Positions 32,689 to 41,069 of a DNA stretch of 64,000 bases are shown here, piece by piece. The notes below the pieces were generated by a model. The model was not told where the DNA came from. It worked only from the letters and a program-made list of their open reading frames with translations, and did no database searches. The DNA comes from Stutzerimonas kunmingensis (GTDB lineage: Bacteria; Pseudomonadota; Gammaproteobacteria; Pseudomonadales; Pseudomonadaceae), in NCBI RefSeq assembly GCF_002929225.1, contig NZ_PISM01000019.1, forward strand, positions 37,344-101,343, read 5' to 3'. The translations under genes and the position numbers were made by a program. Position 1 is the stretch's first letter; each line of letters opens with the position of its first letter.

Positions 32689-34482
32689 TTAATCTTCTTG
32701 TGCGCGCGACTGCCTGCGCATGTTTTCTACCGCGGCAACCAAATCAACTTCTGCTTTGGGCGTGGCCCAGCGCGTCCAAAAGGGGATCGTTGCGCTGCGT
32801 GGTTCGTGTTTGGGCTTGGACATCTTGATGCGGGTCGGCAGCAAGGTGGCATCGCCCACCACCACAGCCTCGCCCACATCCAGCGTCGGCAGCACCTCCA
32901 TCAACCCTTCCAGGCTTTCAGGCAGGAGCTGCCTGACCACTGCCTGGTCAGTCTTATTAGCCAGGCGCAGGCTGATGATGTTGCTGCACTGGCTAAGAAT
33001 GGTCGTGCTGACATCCGAGGGCCGCTGACTGACCACCATCAGACCAACGCCATACTTACGGCCTTCCTTGGCGATGCGCTCGTAATTTTCCAGGGCACGC
33101 TTTTCCAGCGGCCCGGTGGAGGCGGCACTGCTTGGCAGGTAGAGATGCGCCTCATCGCAGACGATGACAATCGGGTGGCGCGCATCACCGTCTTCGCCCG
33201 GGCTGCTCCAAAACTGAATTTGGTAGATCAACCGCCCGACCAAGCCCACTACTACCGGCAGTATGTCCGAGGGCACCTCCGAGAAATCGATGATCTTGAT
33301 ACCAGGATTGACGCCATCGTTGACGTTGCCTGTGCCGAGCAGTTTTTTTGCGAGATCGTGCAGCGCCTCGTAAGTCTCGTACTCCTTCGGCGCTTGGTAC
33401 ATGAACGCATAACGGCGATCGTTCATCTTGGTTTTCAAGCGAATGAGGAAGCGGGAGAGCTTGCCATTCAATGGGCCTTTTTCGGTTTTGGCTTGACCTT
33501 TACGCGGGCCGCTTGCGTAGGTTTCCCCGGTATCAATAGCTTCGTCGTTTTTGTCGTCCAGCGATTGGACAAGATCAGCAAGCCGGTAGGGTACTGGTGT
33601 ATCGACGGTGAAGCCTTCCAAAAGATCTGGCTTGCCAAGCGCGGCGATAGCTGCGCGCTTCATCACCATGACGGAATCCATGAGCGCAAGTGCCTGATTG
33701 GGTGCGTTGTCCCCTGAGCGATCCACAAATACCGATTGCATTTCGTCATAGGTCAGCAGCCAGAACGGCAGGAAGATCGCACCGTCTTTCTTGGCTTTAA
33801 TGTCGCCAATACCAGCGATGCGGTAATGTGACGCGAACTTCATGCTCGAATACTCGCCATGCAAATCGAGCACAACGATATTGGCGTGAGGCAGTTGCGC
33901 GGACTGCTCTAGGATGGATGCGACAGTGAAGGATTTCCCCGAGCCGGTGCTGCCCAGCAATGCGGCATGGCGCTGAAAAAGCTTGTCGCCATCGATGTAG
34001 GCGCTGGCCTTGCCATCCAGGGTATAGGTGCCGACCTTGAGCGGGGCAGCGGCATCCGCCTTGGACGACGCACTCAAGATGCCCATGAAGTCTTCGAGAG
34101 ACTTTTCTTCGATGGGGAACACAGGCCGGTTGATCTCCGGCAGGATGAAAACGGCGCGCGTGAAGGTGTCCTTGCGCTGCCCATCCCGAGCGCGATAGGT
34201 GCCGACCAAGCTGATCGACACGCCGTTTTCCTCTTGGGGAACACCGGCAAGATCCGCTGGTGGATCAGCTTCTGGTAGCGTCGGCAGTTCCACCGGATGC
34301 CGCCACACTCTTTCGATGATGCCGATCAGCCATTCATCCCCCATCGACTGGATGGCAACCAATCGACCGACGCGCGCTTTTTGCAGACGTTGACCGTCCG
34401 TCACCCGCACGGTGATCCGCGAGGTTTCCACACTGCGGACTTCGCCCAGTGACTGCTCGTCGGTGAAATTGAAAATGCTCAT
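32689..34482 (-). CDS. HerA-type DNA translocase ATPase
   Basis: A 597-residue HerA/FtsK-superfamily ATPase. An N-terminal HAS-barrel-like domain (residues 1-120) precedes Walker A GSTGSGKS at 177-184. Walker B reads IVIVCDEAHLYLP near residue 430, and SQRPSDVSTTILSQCSN contains the sensor region. HerA rings translocate DNA and in defence loci pair with SIR2 or nucleases. The gene lies seven bases after the SIR2 gene, the usual order of SIR2-HerA systems. The start overlaps no other gene. Confidence 0.88.
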   Translation of the reverse strand: MSIFNFTDEQSLGEVRSVETSRITVRVTDGQRLQKARVGRLVAIQSMGDEWLIGIIERVWRHPVELPTLPEADPPADLAGVPQEENGVSISLVGTYRARDGQRKDTFTRAVFILPEINRPVFPIEEKSLEDFMGILSASSKADAAAPLKVGTYTLDGKASAYIDGDKLFQRHAALLGSTGSGKSFTVASILEQSAQLPHANIVVLDLHGEYSSMKFASHYRIAGIGDIKAKKDGAIFLPFWLLTYDEMQSVFVDRSGDNAPNQALALMDSVMVMKRAAIAALGKPDLLEGFTVDTPVPYRLADLVQSLDDKNDEAIDTGETYASGPRKGQAKTEKGPLNGKLSRFLIRLKTKMNDRRYAFMYQAPKEYETYEALHDLAKKLLGTGNVNDGVNPGIKIIDFSEVPSDILPVVVGLVGRLIYQIQFWSSPGEDGDARHPIVIVCDEAHLYLPSSAASTGPLEKRALENYERIAKEGRKYGVGLMVVSQRPSDVSTTILSQCSNIISLRLANKTDQAVVRQLLPESLEGLMEVLPTLDVGEAVVVGDATLLPTRIKMSKPKHEPRSATIPFWTRWATPKAEVDLVAAVENMRRQSRAQED

Positions 34483-34489
34483 CCTCGCC

Positions 34490-35566
34490 TCACTCCACGA
34501 ATTTTTTCAGAAAATCATCAAGTTGCCAGATTGGCTCTGAAGACTGCAATGCATTCCCGTTCCAGCGGCAAACCGCCCCGTCACCGTTCTTGAACACGGC
34601 GATCACGTGAGGGTGTTCGCCAAGCAGTTGTTCAATGTTCGGGGTGGAGTCGCGCGTGACAATGATTGCGGGCATGCCTGCCGCCAGACGGTGTTTGATG
34701 ACGCCTTGCAGATGGTCGTCATTGAAGCCAAACCCAATGCACAACAACGCTTGAGCATCGGCGAGTGCCGCATTCATCGCGGTACGCATTTCGTCGAACA
34801 AGGTATTGACCAGTGCGTCTTGGTACTTTGACGGGCCGGGTACTACGATGGCCCGACCTGCTGTTGCGGCATCGTTAAGAACCTCCATCGGCCCTTCATC
34901 GGTGGTCAACCAACTAATGGAACCATGAGGTTTGTAGATGCGAACGGTTTTGCAAAGCCTGTGGTCGAACTGCTGCTGACGCTTTTCAGCAACCCAGATT
35001 CGCGTGTACTGATTCTCGAAAATTGGTCGAGGACGAGGCTTGCGTCGGCGAAATCCGGTGAAACCTGTATCAATGGGAAGTCCAGCCAGATCGCAAAACA
35101 GCTCCAACAACGTGTCGTAGTTGGTCGTGATGACGTGAATGCCTTCTGCGTTCTGCGGCGAGCCATCGAACAGACGATTCAGAAGGCGTGATGGCGCGTG
35201 TCCATCATCCGCTTTTTCTTGAAGTAACTTCGATTCGGCAGTGGCCGTTCTATCAAGAATCAGCCGAGCAGTTTCACTGCGTATGGCTGATACGATTTCA
35301 CCCCAGCCCGTAGCGCCCAACGGAATATTGTTAAGCCCCGTCTCCAGGTTCTCCTTGATCGCCTCAATTGCCTGTGCCCAAGCTTTTTTTGCTTCATCCG
35401 TGGTCAGTACGCCATCAACGGTATTCGCCAGATGCTCTGCCAGATCCCCCATGCCAGGAAGGCCATAGCCGCAAGAGAATCCAGACCCGACAAGGAGCAC
35501 AGGCGCTTTGCGAAAAGCGCCCTGTATTTCTGTGAAGAGATCGTCGGGTAAATCTGCCGCTGACAT
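34490..35566 (-). CDS. SIR2-like NADase domain protein
   Basis: A 358-residue SIR2-fold protein. The NAD-binding loop GSGFSCGYGLP sits at residues 27-37. The catalytic region has TTNYDTLLE near 147-155 and KPHGS near 213, giving the Asn, Asp and His expected in defence-type SIR2 NADases. GFGFNDDHL is the C-terminal nucleotide motif. It adjoins HerA, as in the anti-phage SIR2-HerA pair where NAD depletion is triggered by infection. Here the pair is embedded in a larger operon. Confidence 0.87.
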   Translation of the reverse strand: MSAADLPDDLFTEIQGAFRKAPVLLVGSGFSCGYGLPGMGDLAEHLANTVDGVLTTDEAKKAWAQAIEAIKENLETGLNNIPLGATGWGEIVSAIRSETARLILDRTATAESKLLQEKADDGHAPSRLLNRLFDGSPQNAEGIHVITTNYDTLLELFCDLAGLPIDTGFTGFRRRKPRPRPIFENQYTRIWVAEKRQQQFDHRLCKTVRIYKPHGSISWLTTDEGPMEVLNDAATAGRAIVVPGPSKYQDALVNTLFDEMRTAMNAALADAQALLCIGFGFNDDHLQGVIKHRLAAGMPAIIVTRDSTPNIEQLLGEHPHVIAVFKNGDGAVCRWNGNALQSSEPIWQLDDFLKKFVE

Positions 35567-35576
35567 ATCGCGCCGC

Positions 35577-36596
35577 CTACTTGGTCAATTCGACAAACGG
35601 CGACAGCACCTCCAGCAGAGAGAGACCACCGTGCGTCAATGTCGGGTAGCCGCCTTGGCTGCGCCACTTTCTGCGGCCCAGCGCCAACAGGTGTGCGCCG
35701 TGCGGGCTGTCGATTTGCAATGCGACCGGAGGCACGAAAGGGCCTGCGTCACCATTCCCCGTCTTGCTGCGCCCGCTTGAAAAAGTTTGCTTGAGGTAAG
35801 CGGCAACCTCGCCATCGGCATCATGAAAATAGCCAGTGGCGGCGTACCCATGATCCGATGTGATGACCAAGCGCCGACCAGTGGCGAGGCGCTCAACAAA
35901 GCCCCAAAAGTCGTCACTGGAAAGTTGCTGCGCGGCATCTTTGGTTAGGAGCTCCAGCCCCTGGCCTGCCCCGTAATCGTGCAGCTTGGCGTCTGGCCAG
36001 TGATGCCAGAACACCCAGTTCTTCGCACCCGAGGCATTGCCCACCAATGCGGTGCAGTCCTTCCAAGGCAGATCGATGGTTTCGGTCTGTGCGGGTTGTA
36101 GCTTATGCGCCAAGCCGCCGCCGTTGGCTTGCAACTGACTGCGGCTGGCCAACCCCAGTGCGCGGGCGAACGGGTTGGTCTCACTGGGCAGCTCGGATGC
36201 AGTAGCGGCCACCGTGTGCAGGGTGAATCCACGTTCTTTGGCTCCTTGCAGTAGCCAAGGCAGCTCGCGCAGCGAGAGGGCATCAAGAATCAGTACGGCG
36301 CGCGCGGCGCTATGGCCATAACCGGGTTCGTTCCACCAGCGCGCAAGCCGGTCTGAGGTACGTTCCACACCACTGATTTCGGGTTGACAAAAGGTCTGCC
36401 ACAGATCCCAGCCGCTAGAGGCCAGGAACAAATCGAGCTCGCCAATCTCGCGGTCTCGCTTGACCACTTCGCCGGGAGCATTGCCTTCGGCCAGCGGTTT
36501 GGAGGCAATCTCTAGCGCCCGTTCGGTGATGATGCGCCATGCCTCTTTCGGGCTGTCCTGGGTCAGGCGCTGCAAGATTTGAGCATCCAACGCCAT
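35577..36596 (-). CDS. Compact PglZ-domain protein
   Basis: A 339-residue PglZ protein with an alkaline-phosphatase-like fold. AVLILDALSLRELPWLL near residues 99-115 holds the first metal-ligand Asp, and VITSDHGYAA near 246 the second cluster. HGGLSLLEVLSPFVE closes the domain. BREX PglZ proteins are usually two to three times longer, so this one consists of little more than the PglZ domain. Its ATG overlaps the DUF499 stop by one base (TGATG), implying coupled translation and probable complex formation. Confidence 0.85.
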   Translation of the reverse strand: MALDAQILQRLTQDSPKEAWRIITERALEIASKPLAEGNAPGEVVKRDREIGELDLFLASSGWDLWQTFCQPEISGVERTSDRLARWWNEPGYGHSAARAVLILDALSLRELPWLLQGAKERGFTLHTVAATASELPSETNPFARALGLASRSQLQANGGGLAHKLQPAQTETIDLPWKDCTALVGNASGAKNWVFWHHWPDAKLHDYGAGQGLELLTKDAAQQLSSDDFWGFVERLATGRRLVITSDHGYAATGYFHDADGEVAAYLKQTFSSGRSKTGNGDAGPFVPPVALQIDSPHGAHLLALGRRKWRSQGGYPTLTHGGLSLLEVLSPFVELTK

Positions 36597-39343
36597 CAGT
36601 TGTCCTCCTTCTCAAGGCTCAGCTCGAAAGTCATGCCATCGGGCAGCTTCTTGAGCAGTTCCTTGAGCTGGGCGCCGGTGGCGGCAGATACCTTGATGGA
36701 GATTTCGGCCACCGGTGTGGCTGGGCCAATGCCCCAGCCTTCGAGCTTACCGATCAGGTTGAGCGGCGAGGTTGGAGGGTTAGAGAGAGGTATACGCGGT
36801 TTGGTCGTGCTGTTTGTGCCACCGAAAATTCCGCCCGGCGTAGAGGCTGGTGTGGATGGAGTACCAGGCTGCGGCTCTTGTACACCGGGGGCCGGGATTG
36901 TGCCGCCGCCAAAGATATCGCCGCCCAATCCACCATTGCCGCCAGCTGGTGGCTGCGGCGCGGGCGGCGTAGTGCCGCCGGTGGCGGACACGGCTGAGGG
37001 TTCCATCAAGAAGACTTCATCGAGCTGACGCCCGGTGTAGGAGAGCTTGGGCCGCAAGCGTCGCCAAGCTGTGTCCTCATCTTCGCCTGCCTGCGTTTGC
37101 AGATGCTCCAGATTACGCAGGTTGATGGCGATCTTGCCGCGCGCGCACAAGCGCAGGATGCGCTCCTTCATCGCGGTTTCACCCAGCCAGGGGATGCAAT
37201 CCTGACCCGCAGGGCGAGGCTCTTGCAGTTCACGCAGCAGCTTGCCGAGGGGTGCGTTCACCGAGGCGGCTTCAAGCACGAGGTCTTCGAAGTCTTCGGG
37301 AACAAAGAGGTCGTTGGTCAGCGTTTCCTCGATGCCCTCGGGGATTTGTGCACCTTGCTTTCTCAGGTGTTCCGTACTGAACAGCGATTGTTGCGGGTTC
37401 TGGTGGTCGTAGCGGTGCAGGATGGCAAAGCGATCAAAGCGTTTTTTCAGGTTCTCGCGCAGCGTGCTTTCAAATTCCTTGTGCAGCCTTTTGTACTCGG
37501 GGTTCTGCCCGCTCCATTCCTGCGCCTTCATTTCGGCGCGAGCAAGGATGAGTAGGTCCCGATCCTGGAAGGCATTGGTAGAGCCAGATCGGGGCAACAG
37601 GAAGCGAATGGTGTTGCGGCGCTTTTGCAGGTGATCCTTGAGCCAACGGCCCAATGTCTGGTCAATTTTTTCCGGTTCTTCGGGCAGAACCAGAATGGGT
37701 AACCGGTCATCCCAGCGCTCCGGCTGCTCAGCTTCATCGAGCGAGGTCCACGGATCGTTTTGCCACGATTTCGGCAGCGCAATCACGCGGGAGGTTTTAG
37801 CGACCTCGTCGCTGCCTCCAATGACATAGCGCACTTGCTTGGCAAGCTGCGCCTGATCGGAACCATCGGTGAACAGCTTGTCATTGCGTGCGCAGGCCAT
37901 CAGCTTGGCACGAGGGTTTTCTTCCTCGCGGAAGACCAACCGCGGGCCATCCTGGTGGATGTTGAAGCTGTTTTCGACAATAGTCGCCAGTTCGACCTGA
38001 AAGGCATTGCCATCCACCGGCTTGCTGCGGGTGATGTCCACTTGCAACGTGGCAGGCTCGGCCCCGGCAAGATTGCCAACGGCGATGGAGCGCAGCCACA
38101 ACGCACCTATGATTTCTTGTAGGTGCGGCGCAAGGTTGGCATGGTCGTACACCGCTTCGGTGACCGAAATGATGTTGTGCTGTGCTTTTTCGCGTAGGGT
38201 GCGGTGGTGCTCGTTGGACACTGAATCCAGCAGCGCGCCAATGCCCGAGGCATCATCATCCAACCGAAAATCAGCAGCGGTGAGCACCGGTACCGCTTCG
38301 CCCCGGCTCTTGTAGAGGTTGGCCAGAATGCGAATCATGTCGCGCGTTTCCTGCGCATCCGTGGCGATCAGCACCTGCTCTTCCAACAGACGTAACAGGT
38401 GCGGTGCGTAGGGCCAGGATTCAGTGAATTCGTGGCGCTTGCGATCCTGCTCTGCGGGCGGCACATCCAACAGGCGAAAATATTCGGAGACGTGCTGAGC
38501 AACCAGTGATTCGATGGTGCCATCGGCAATCTGCAGGCGGTTGTCGAACAGACGGTGCAGCAGCATCCGCCGCCGATCCTGCTGGATACGCTCGGCATTT
38601 CCGCCCGCTTTGAAGTCGATGGCTATGGGGTTTACGCGATGCACCTGCTGGTAAGCGTCGCTGCCACCGTTGCGCACGGAGATCACCAGCACCAGTAGGT
38701 CGGGACGCTCTTTGGCGATCTCCGACAGGATCTGGATGAAATTGAACGCCCAGTGCTTCCATGGGTACTGCTTGGTGTTGGTCAGGCCGTCGTACCAAGT
38801 CTGGAATTCGTCGAGGAGCAGCATCGTGGGCCGATGCTCCAGCAGTTCGATGATGAGCTTGTCCGAGGGGATGTCGGTCTTGGCCGCTCCCATACCTTCC
38901 CACTTGCCCTTGATGAATTCGCCGCGCGGATGGCGCTCGAACAGCAGATCCCACAGGAACTTGTAGCGTTGACGGTGCAGGCTCTCGCCAATAACTAACA
39001 TGCCATCGCGCAGCGCGATCTTGCCGATGCCGGGATCACCCAGTGTGCTTGACCAGGAGTTCAGCCATGCCCCCGTCGATGCGGCATCGTTGACTGCGTG
39101 GTAGAGCGCTGCCATCAAGTGCGACTTACCCAGGCCGCGCTCGCCGATCACGACCACTGGCCGCCCTTGGTTGGGGCCAACGGCTTCGATCCCCTTCAGC
39201 AGATCGTGGGTGGGATAGGTGATCTCCAGGAACGCCTGTGCGGCGATCTGGGTGGCACCAGTGTTCGAGTCGTTGGAGAGCTCAATGGCTGTCCCCTTGA
39301 GGCGCTTGCCCCGAAATTCATCCCGAAGAGTCAATCCAAGCAT
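36596..39343 (-). CDS. DUF499 ATPase (BrxC/PglY-like)
   Basis: A 915-residue AAA-type ATPase. Walker A is GERGLGKS at 67-74, and Walker B LLLDEF lies near residue 175. A long helical middle contains DRDLL and many charged repeats. Near residues 790-840 is a Gly/Pro-rich linker (PAGGNGGLGGDIFGGG), followed by a final ~70-residue domain. DUF499 proteins fill the BrxC/PglY role in BREX and occur in related PglZ loci. The start overlaps the stop of the HTH gene (TAATG), so it is the first large gene of the operon. Confidence 0.87.
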   Translation of the reverse strand: MLGLTLRDEFRGKRLKGTAIELSNDSNTGATQIAAQAFLEITYPTHDLLKGIEAVGPNQGRPVVVIGERGLGKSHLMAALYHAVNDAASTGAWLNSWSSTLGDPGIGKIALRDGMLVIGESLHRQRYKFLWDLLFERHPRGEFIKGKWEGMGAAKTDIPSDKLIIELLEHRPTMLLLDEFQTWYDGLTNTKQYPWKHWAFNFIQILSEIAKERPDLLVLVISVRNGGSDAYQQVHRVNPIAIDFKAGGNAERIQQDRRRMLLHRLFDNRLQIADGTIESLVAQHVSEYFRLLDVPPAEQDRKRHEFTESWPYAPHLLRLLEEQVLIATDAQETRDMIRILANLYKSRGEAVPVLTAADFRLDDDASGIGALLDSVSNEHHRTLREKAQHNIISVTEAVYDHANLAPHLQEIIGALWLRSIAVGNLAGAEPATLQVDITRSKPVDGNAFQVELATIVENSFNIHQDGPRLVFREEENPRAKLMACARNDKLFTDGSDQAQLAKQVRYVIGGSDEVAKTSRVIALPKSWQNDPWTSLDEAEQPERWDDRLPILVLPEEPEKIDQTLGRWLKDHLQKRRNTIRFLLPRSGSTNAFQDRDLLILARAEMKAQEWSGQNPEYKRLHKEFESTLRENLKKRFDRFAILHRYDHQNPQQSLFSTEHLRKQGAQIPEGIEETLTNDLFVPEDFEDLVLEAASVNAPLGKLLRELQEPRPAGQDCIPWLGETAMKERILRLCARGKIAINLRNLEHLQTQAGEDEDTAWRRLRPKLSYTGRQLDEVFLMEPSAVSATGGTTPPAPQPPAGGNGGLGGDIFGGGTIPAPGVQEPQPGTPSTPASTPGGIFGGTNSTTKPRIPLSNPPTSPLNLIGKLEGWGIGPATPVAEISIKVSAATGAQLKELLKKLPDGMTFELSLEKEDN

Positions 39344-39573
39344 TAGTTTTCTTCCTCTTTACGCGATTTTTCTTGAATATCGTCCTTGGACTGACCGGTT
39401 GACTGTTGCTTGATCCAGATTTCAATGTCCGCTCGCAGGAATCGCCACGTCCCACCAACTTTGAACGCGGGAATTTTTCCGTCTGCTGCTAAGCGGTAGA
39501 CCGTGCGTTTGCCCGCCTTTAAATAGGCAGCCATTTCTTCAATGGTAAGAATTTCGTCGCTATCGGTCGGCAT
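39343..39573 (-). CDS. Excisionase-like HTH regulator of the defence operon
   Basis: A 76-residue helix-turn-helix protein (HTH_17/MerR-like): ILTIEEMAAYLKAGKRTVYR followed by GKIPAFKVGGTWRFLR, the wing typical of this family. I use the start MPTDSDE; a longer frame upstream overlaps the promoter and is unlikely. It is the first gene of the operon and overlaps the next start by one base. Likely roles are autoregulation of the operon or a DNA-binding subunit. Confidence 0.8.
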   Translation of the reverse strand: MPTDSDEILTIEEMAAYLKAGKRTVYRLAADGKIPAFKVGGTWRFLRADIEIWIKQQSTGQSKDDIQEKSRKEEEN

Positions 39574-39611
39574 GACGTTGCTGCCCTGAAAAATAGTACA
39601 TAGTTCGACGT

Positions 39612-39649
39612 ATTGTAGTTGAAATTGGCAAGCATTGGCAGACTTGGCA
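39612..39649 (-). promoter_or_regulatory. Candidate promoter and operator of defence operon
   Basis: On the minus strand TACAAT (39612-39617) is a good -10, and CTGCCA (39636-39641) a fair -35 at 18-base spacing. TTGGCA (plus strand) occurs three times at 39625, 39635 and 39644, about one helical turn apart, spanning the spacer and -35, as expected for a repressor site. Confidence 0.5.
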
Positions 39650-39929
39650 AGGGCGTGGTGTTTTGTACCGCCTTCAAGTTTTCGGTGCGTCTCCGCTTCG
39701 CGGATCGCGCTGCTCCAGGTTCGCTTTTCGCTCATCCCTGACGGGACTGGCATTCGCCAGCCTTCCACATCCCTGACGCCTTCGGCCCGGCTTCCAGCTT
39801 CGGGCCTGCGCGCTTCGCTTGCGTGCGGTCGGCACACAGGGATGGCCGTTGCCATGTCCAGCCGTCTCTCCTGACGCCATCACCTTGCTCGCGACTGTAG
39901 CCCGTGGCCGCGTGCCATCAAGGCGCGCC

Positions 39930-40163
39930 AGGCCGTGTCCTCGGCTGCGCCTGCGGGCCGCACCTACCTGACGCTTTCCTCCTTGACGGCCCGCGTCCGT
40001 GGGCTCCTGACCGTCGCGGGCGATGAACTCAGGAAAGACGGTGGCAACAGGGCCAACCGGGTTCCTCGTGCCAACCGCACCGAACAGCCGAAAGGCTGGG
40101 CTCCGAATCTAGGAATCCGGTGTGCGGTTTGAACAGCAAACCCTTTTCGTCAGGAGAAATGAC
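39930..40163 (+). promoter_or_regulatory. Conserved leader of the DUF932 operon, copy 1
   Basis: The ~130 bases before the gene are almost identical to those at 58870-59006. They include the hairpin CAGCC-GAAA-GGCTG and end in CAGGAGAAAT before the start codon. High conservation outside coding sequence suggests a transcribed regulatory leader. Confidence 0.5.
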
Positions 40164-40991
40164 ATGCAACTCGCATCCCGATTCGCTTCCCGTTCCCCGT
40201 CGCTGCGCAGCGATTACCCGCTGTCCGACGATCAAATCCGCCGCGTGGCCCCGTCCATCTTCGCGGACGCCCCGCATGAGAGCCGTTCCGAACGGTACGC
40301 CTATATCCCCACCGCCGCCGTGCTGGCGGAACTGCGCAAAGAAGGGTTCCAGCCCTTCATGGTGGCGCAGACCCGCGTGCGCAACGAAGACCGCCGCGAC
40401 TTCACCAAGCACATGATCCGGCTGCGCCATGCCAACCAGATCAACGATGCAGAAGCCAATGAAATCGTCTTGCTGAACTCGCATGACGGCACCAGCAGCT
40501 ATCAATTGTTGGCTGGTTTGCTGCGCTTCGTCTGCCAGAACGGATTGGTATTCGGCGACACCGTGGCAGACGTGCGCGTGCCCCACAAAGGCGACGTGGC
40601 CGGTTCCGTCATCGAAGGCGCTTACGAAGTCTTGCGTGGCTTCGACCGCGTGAAGGAATCCCGCGATGCCATGCGTGCCATCACCTTGAACGATGGCGAA
40701 TCCGAAGTGTTCGCCCGCGCCGCGCTCGCCCTCAAGTACGACGACCCCGGCAAGCCCGCGCCCATCACGGAATCGCAAATCCTGATGCCGCGCCGTCACG
40801 ACGACCGCCGCCCGGACTTGTGGAGCGTGTTCAACCGCACGCAAGAGAACCTGACCCAAGGCGGCCTGCGCGGGCGCAGCGCCAACGGACGCCGCCAGCA
40901 AACCCGCCCGGTGCAGGGCATCGACCAGAACATCCGACTGAACCGTGCGCTTTGGCTGCTGGCCGATGGCATGCGCCAGTTGAAAGCCTGA
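40164..40991 (+). CDS. DUF932 protein, element 1
   Basis: A 275-residue DUF932 protein, a family common on plasmids and ICEs and of unclear function. DYPLSDDQIRRVAPSIF and LNSHDGTSSYQLLAGLLRFVC are typical. CAGGAG lies eight bases before MQLASRF, which decides the start over the longer upstream frame. It opens a three-gene unit with the ParB and small gene, and is nearly the same protein as that at 59007-59834. Confidence 0.85.
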   Translation: MQLASRFASRSPSLRSDYPLSDDQIRRVAPSIFADAPHESRSERYAYIPTAAVLAELRKEGFQPFMVAQTRVRNEDRRDFTKHMIRLRHANQINDAEANEIVLLNSHDGTSSYQLLAGLLRFVCQNGLVFGDTVADVRVPHKGDVAGSVIEGAYEVLRGFDRVKESRDAMRAITLNDGESEVFARAALALKYDDPGKPAPITESQILMPRRHDDRRPDLWSVFNRTQENLTQGGLRGRSANGRRQQTRPVQGIDQNIRLNRALWLLADGMRQLKA

Positions 40992-41069
40992 CCCCCCACC
41001 CGGCAAGGGCAGGCAGCAACCCTTGCCGCTTCTCTCGCTGCTGCATCCCAACCGCTAGGAGTTATCACC

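Noticed and set aside
26143..39573. Classical DISARM
   Set aside because: The DrmB (DUF1998) and PLD-type DrmC genes are missing, and PglZ with DUF499 points to the BREX side.
39574..39855. N-terminal extension of the HTH gene
   Set aside because: It covers the promoter and repeat region and encodes residues unlike the HTH family.
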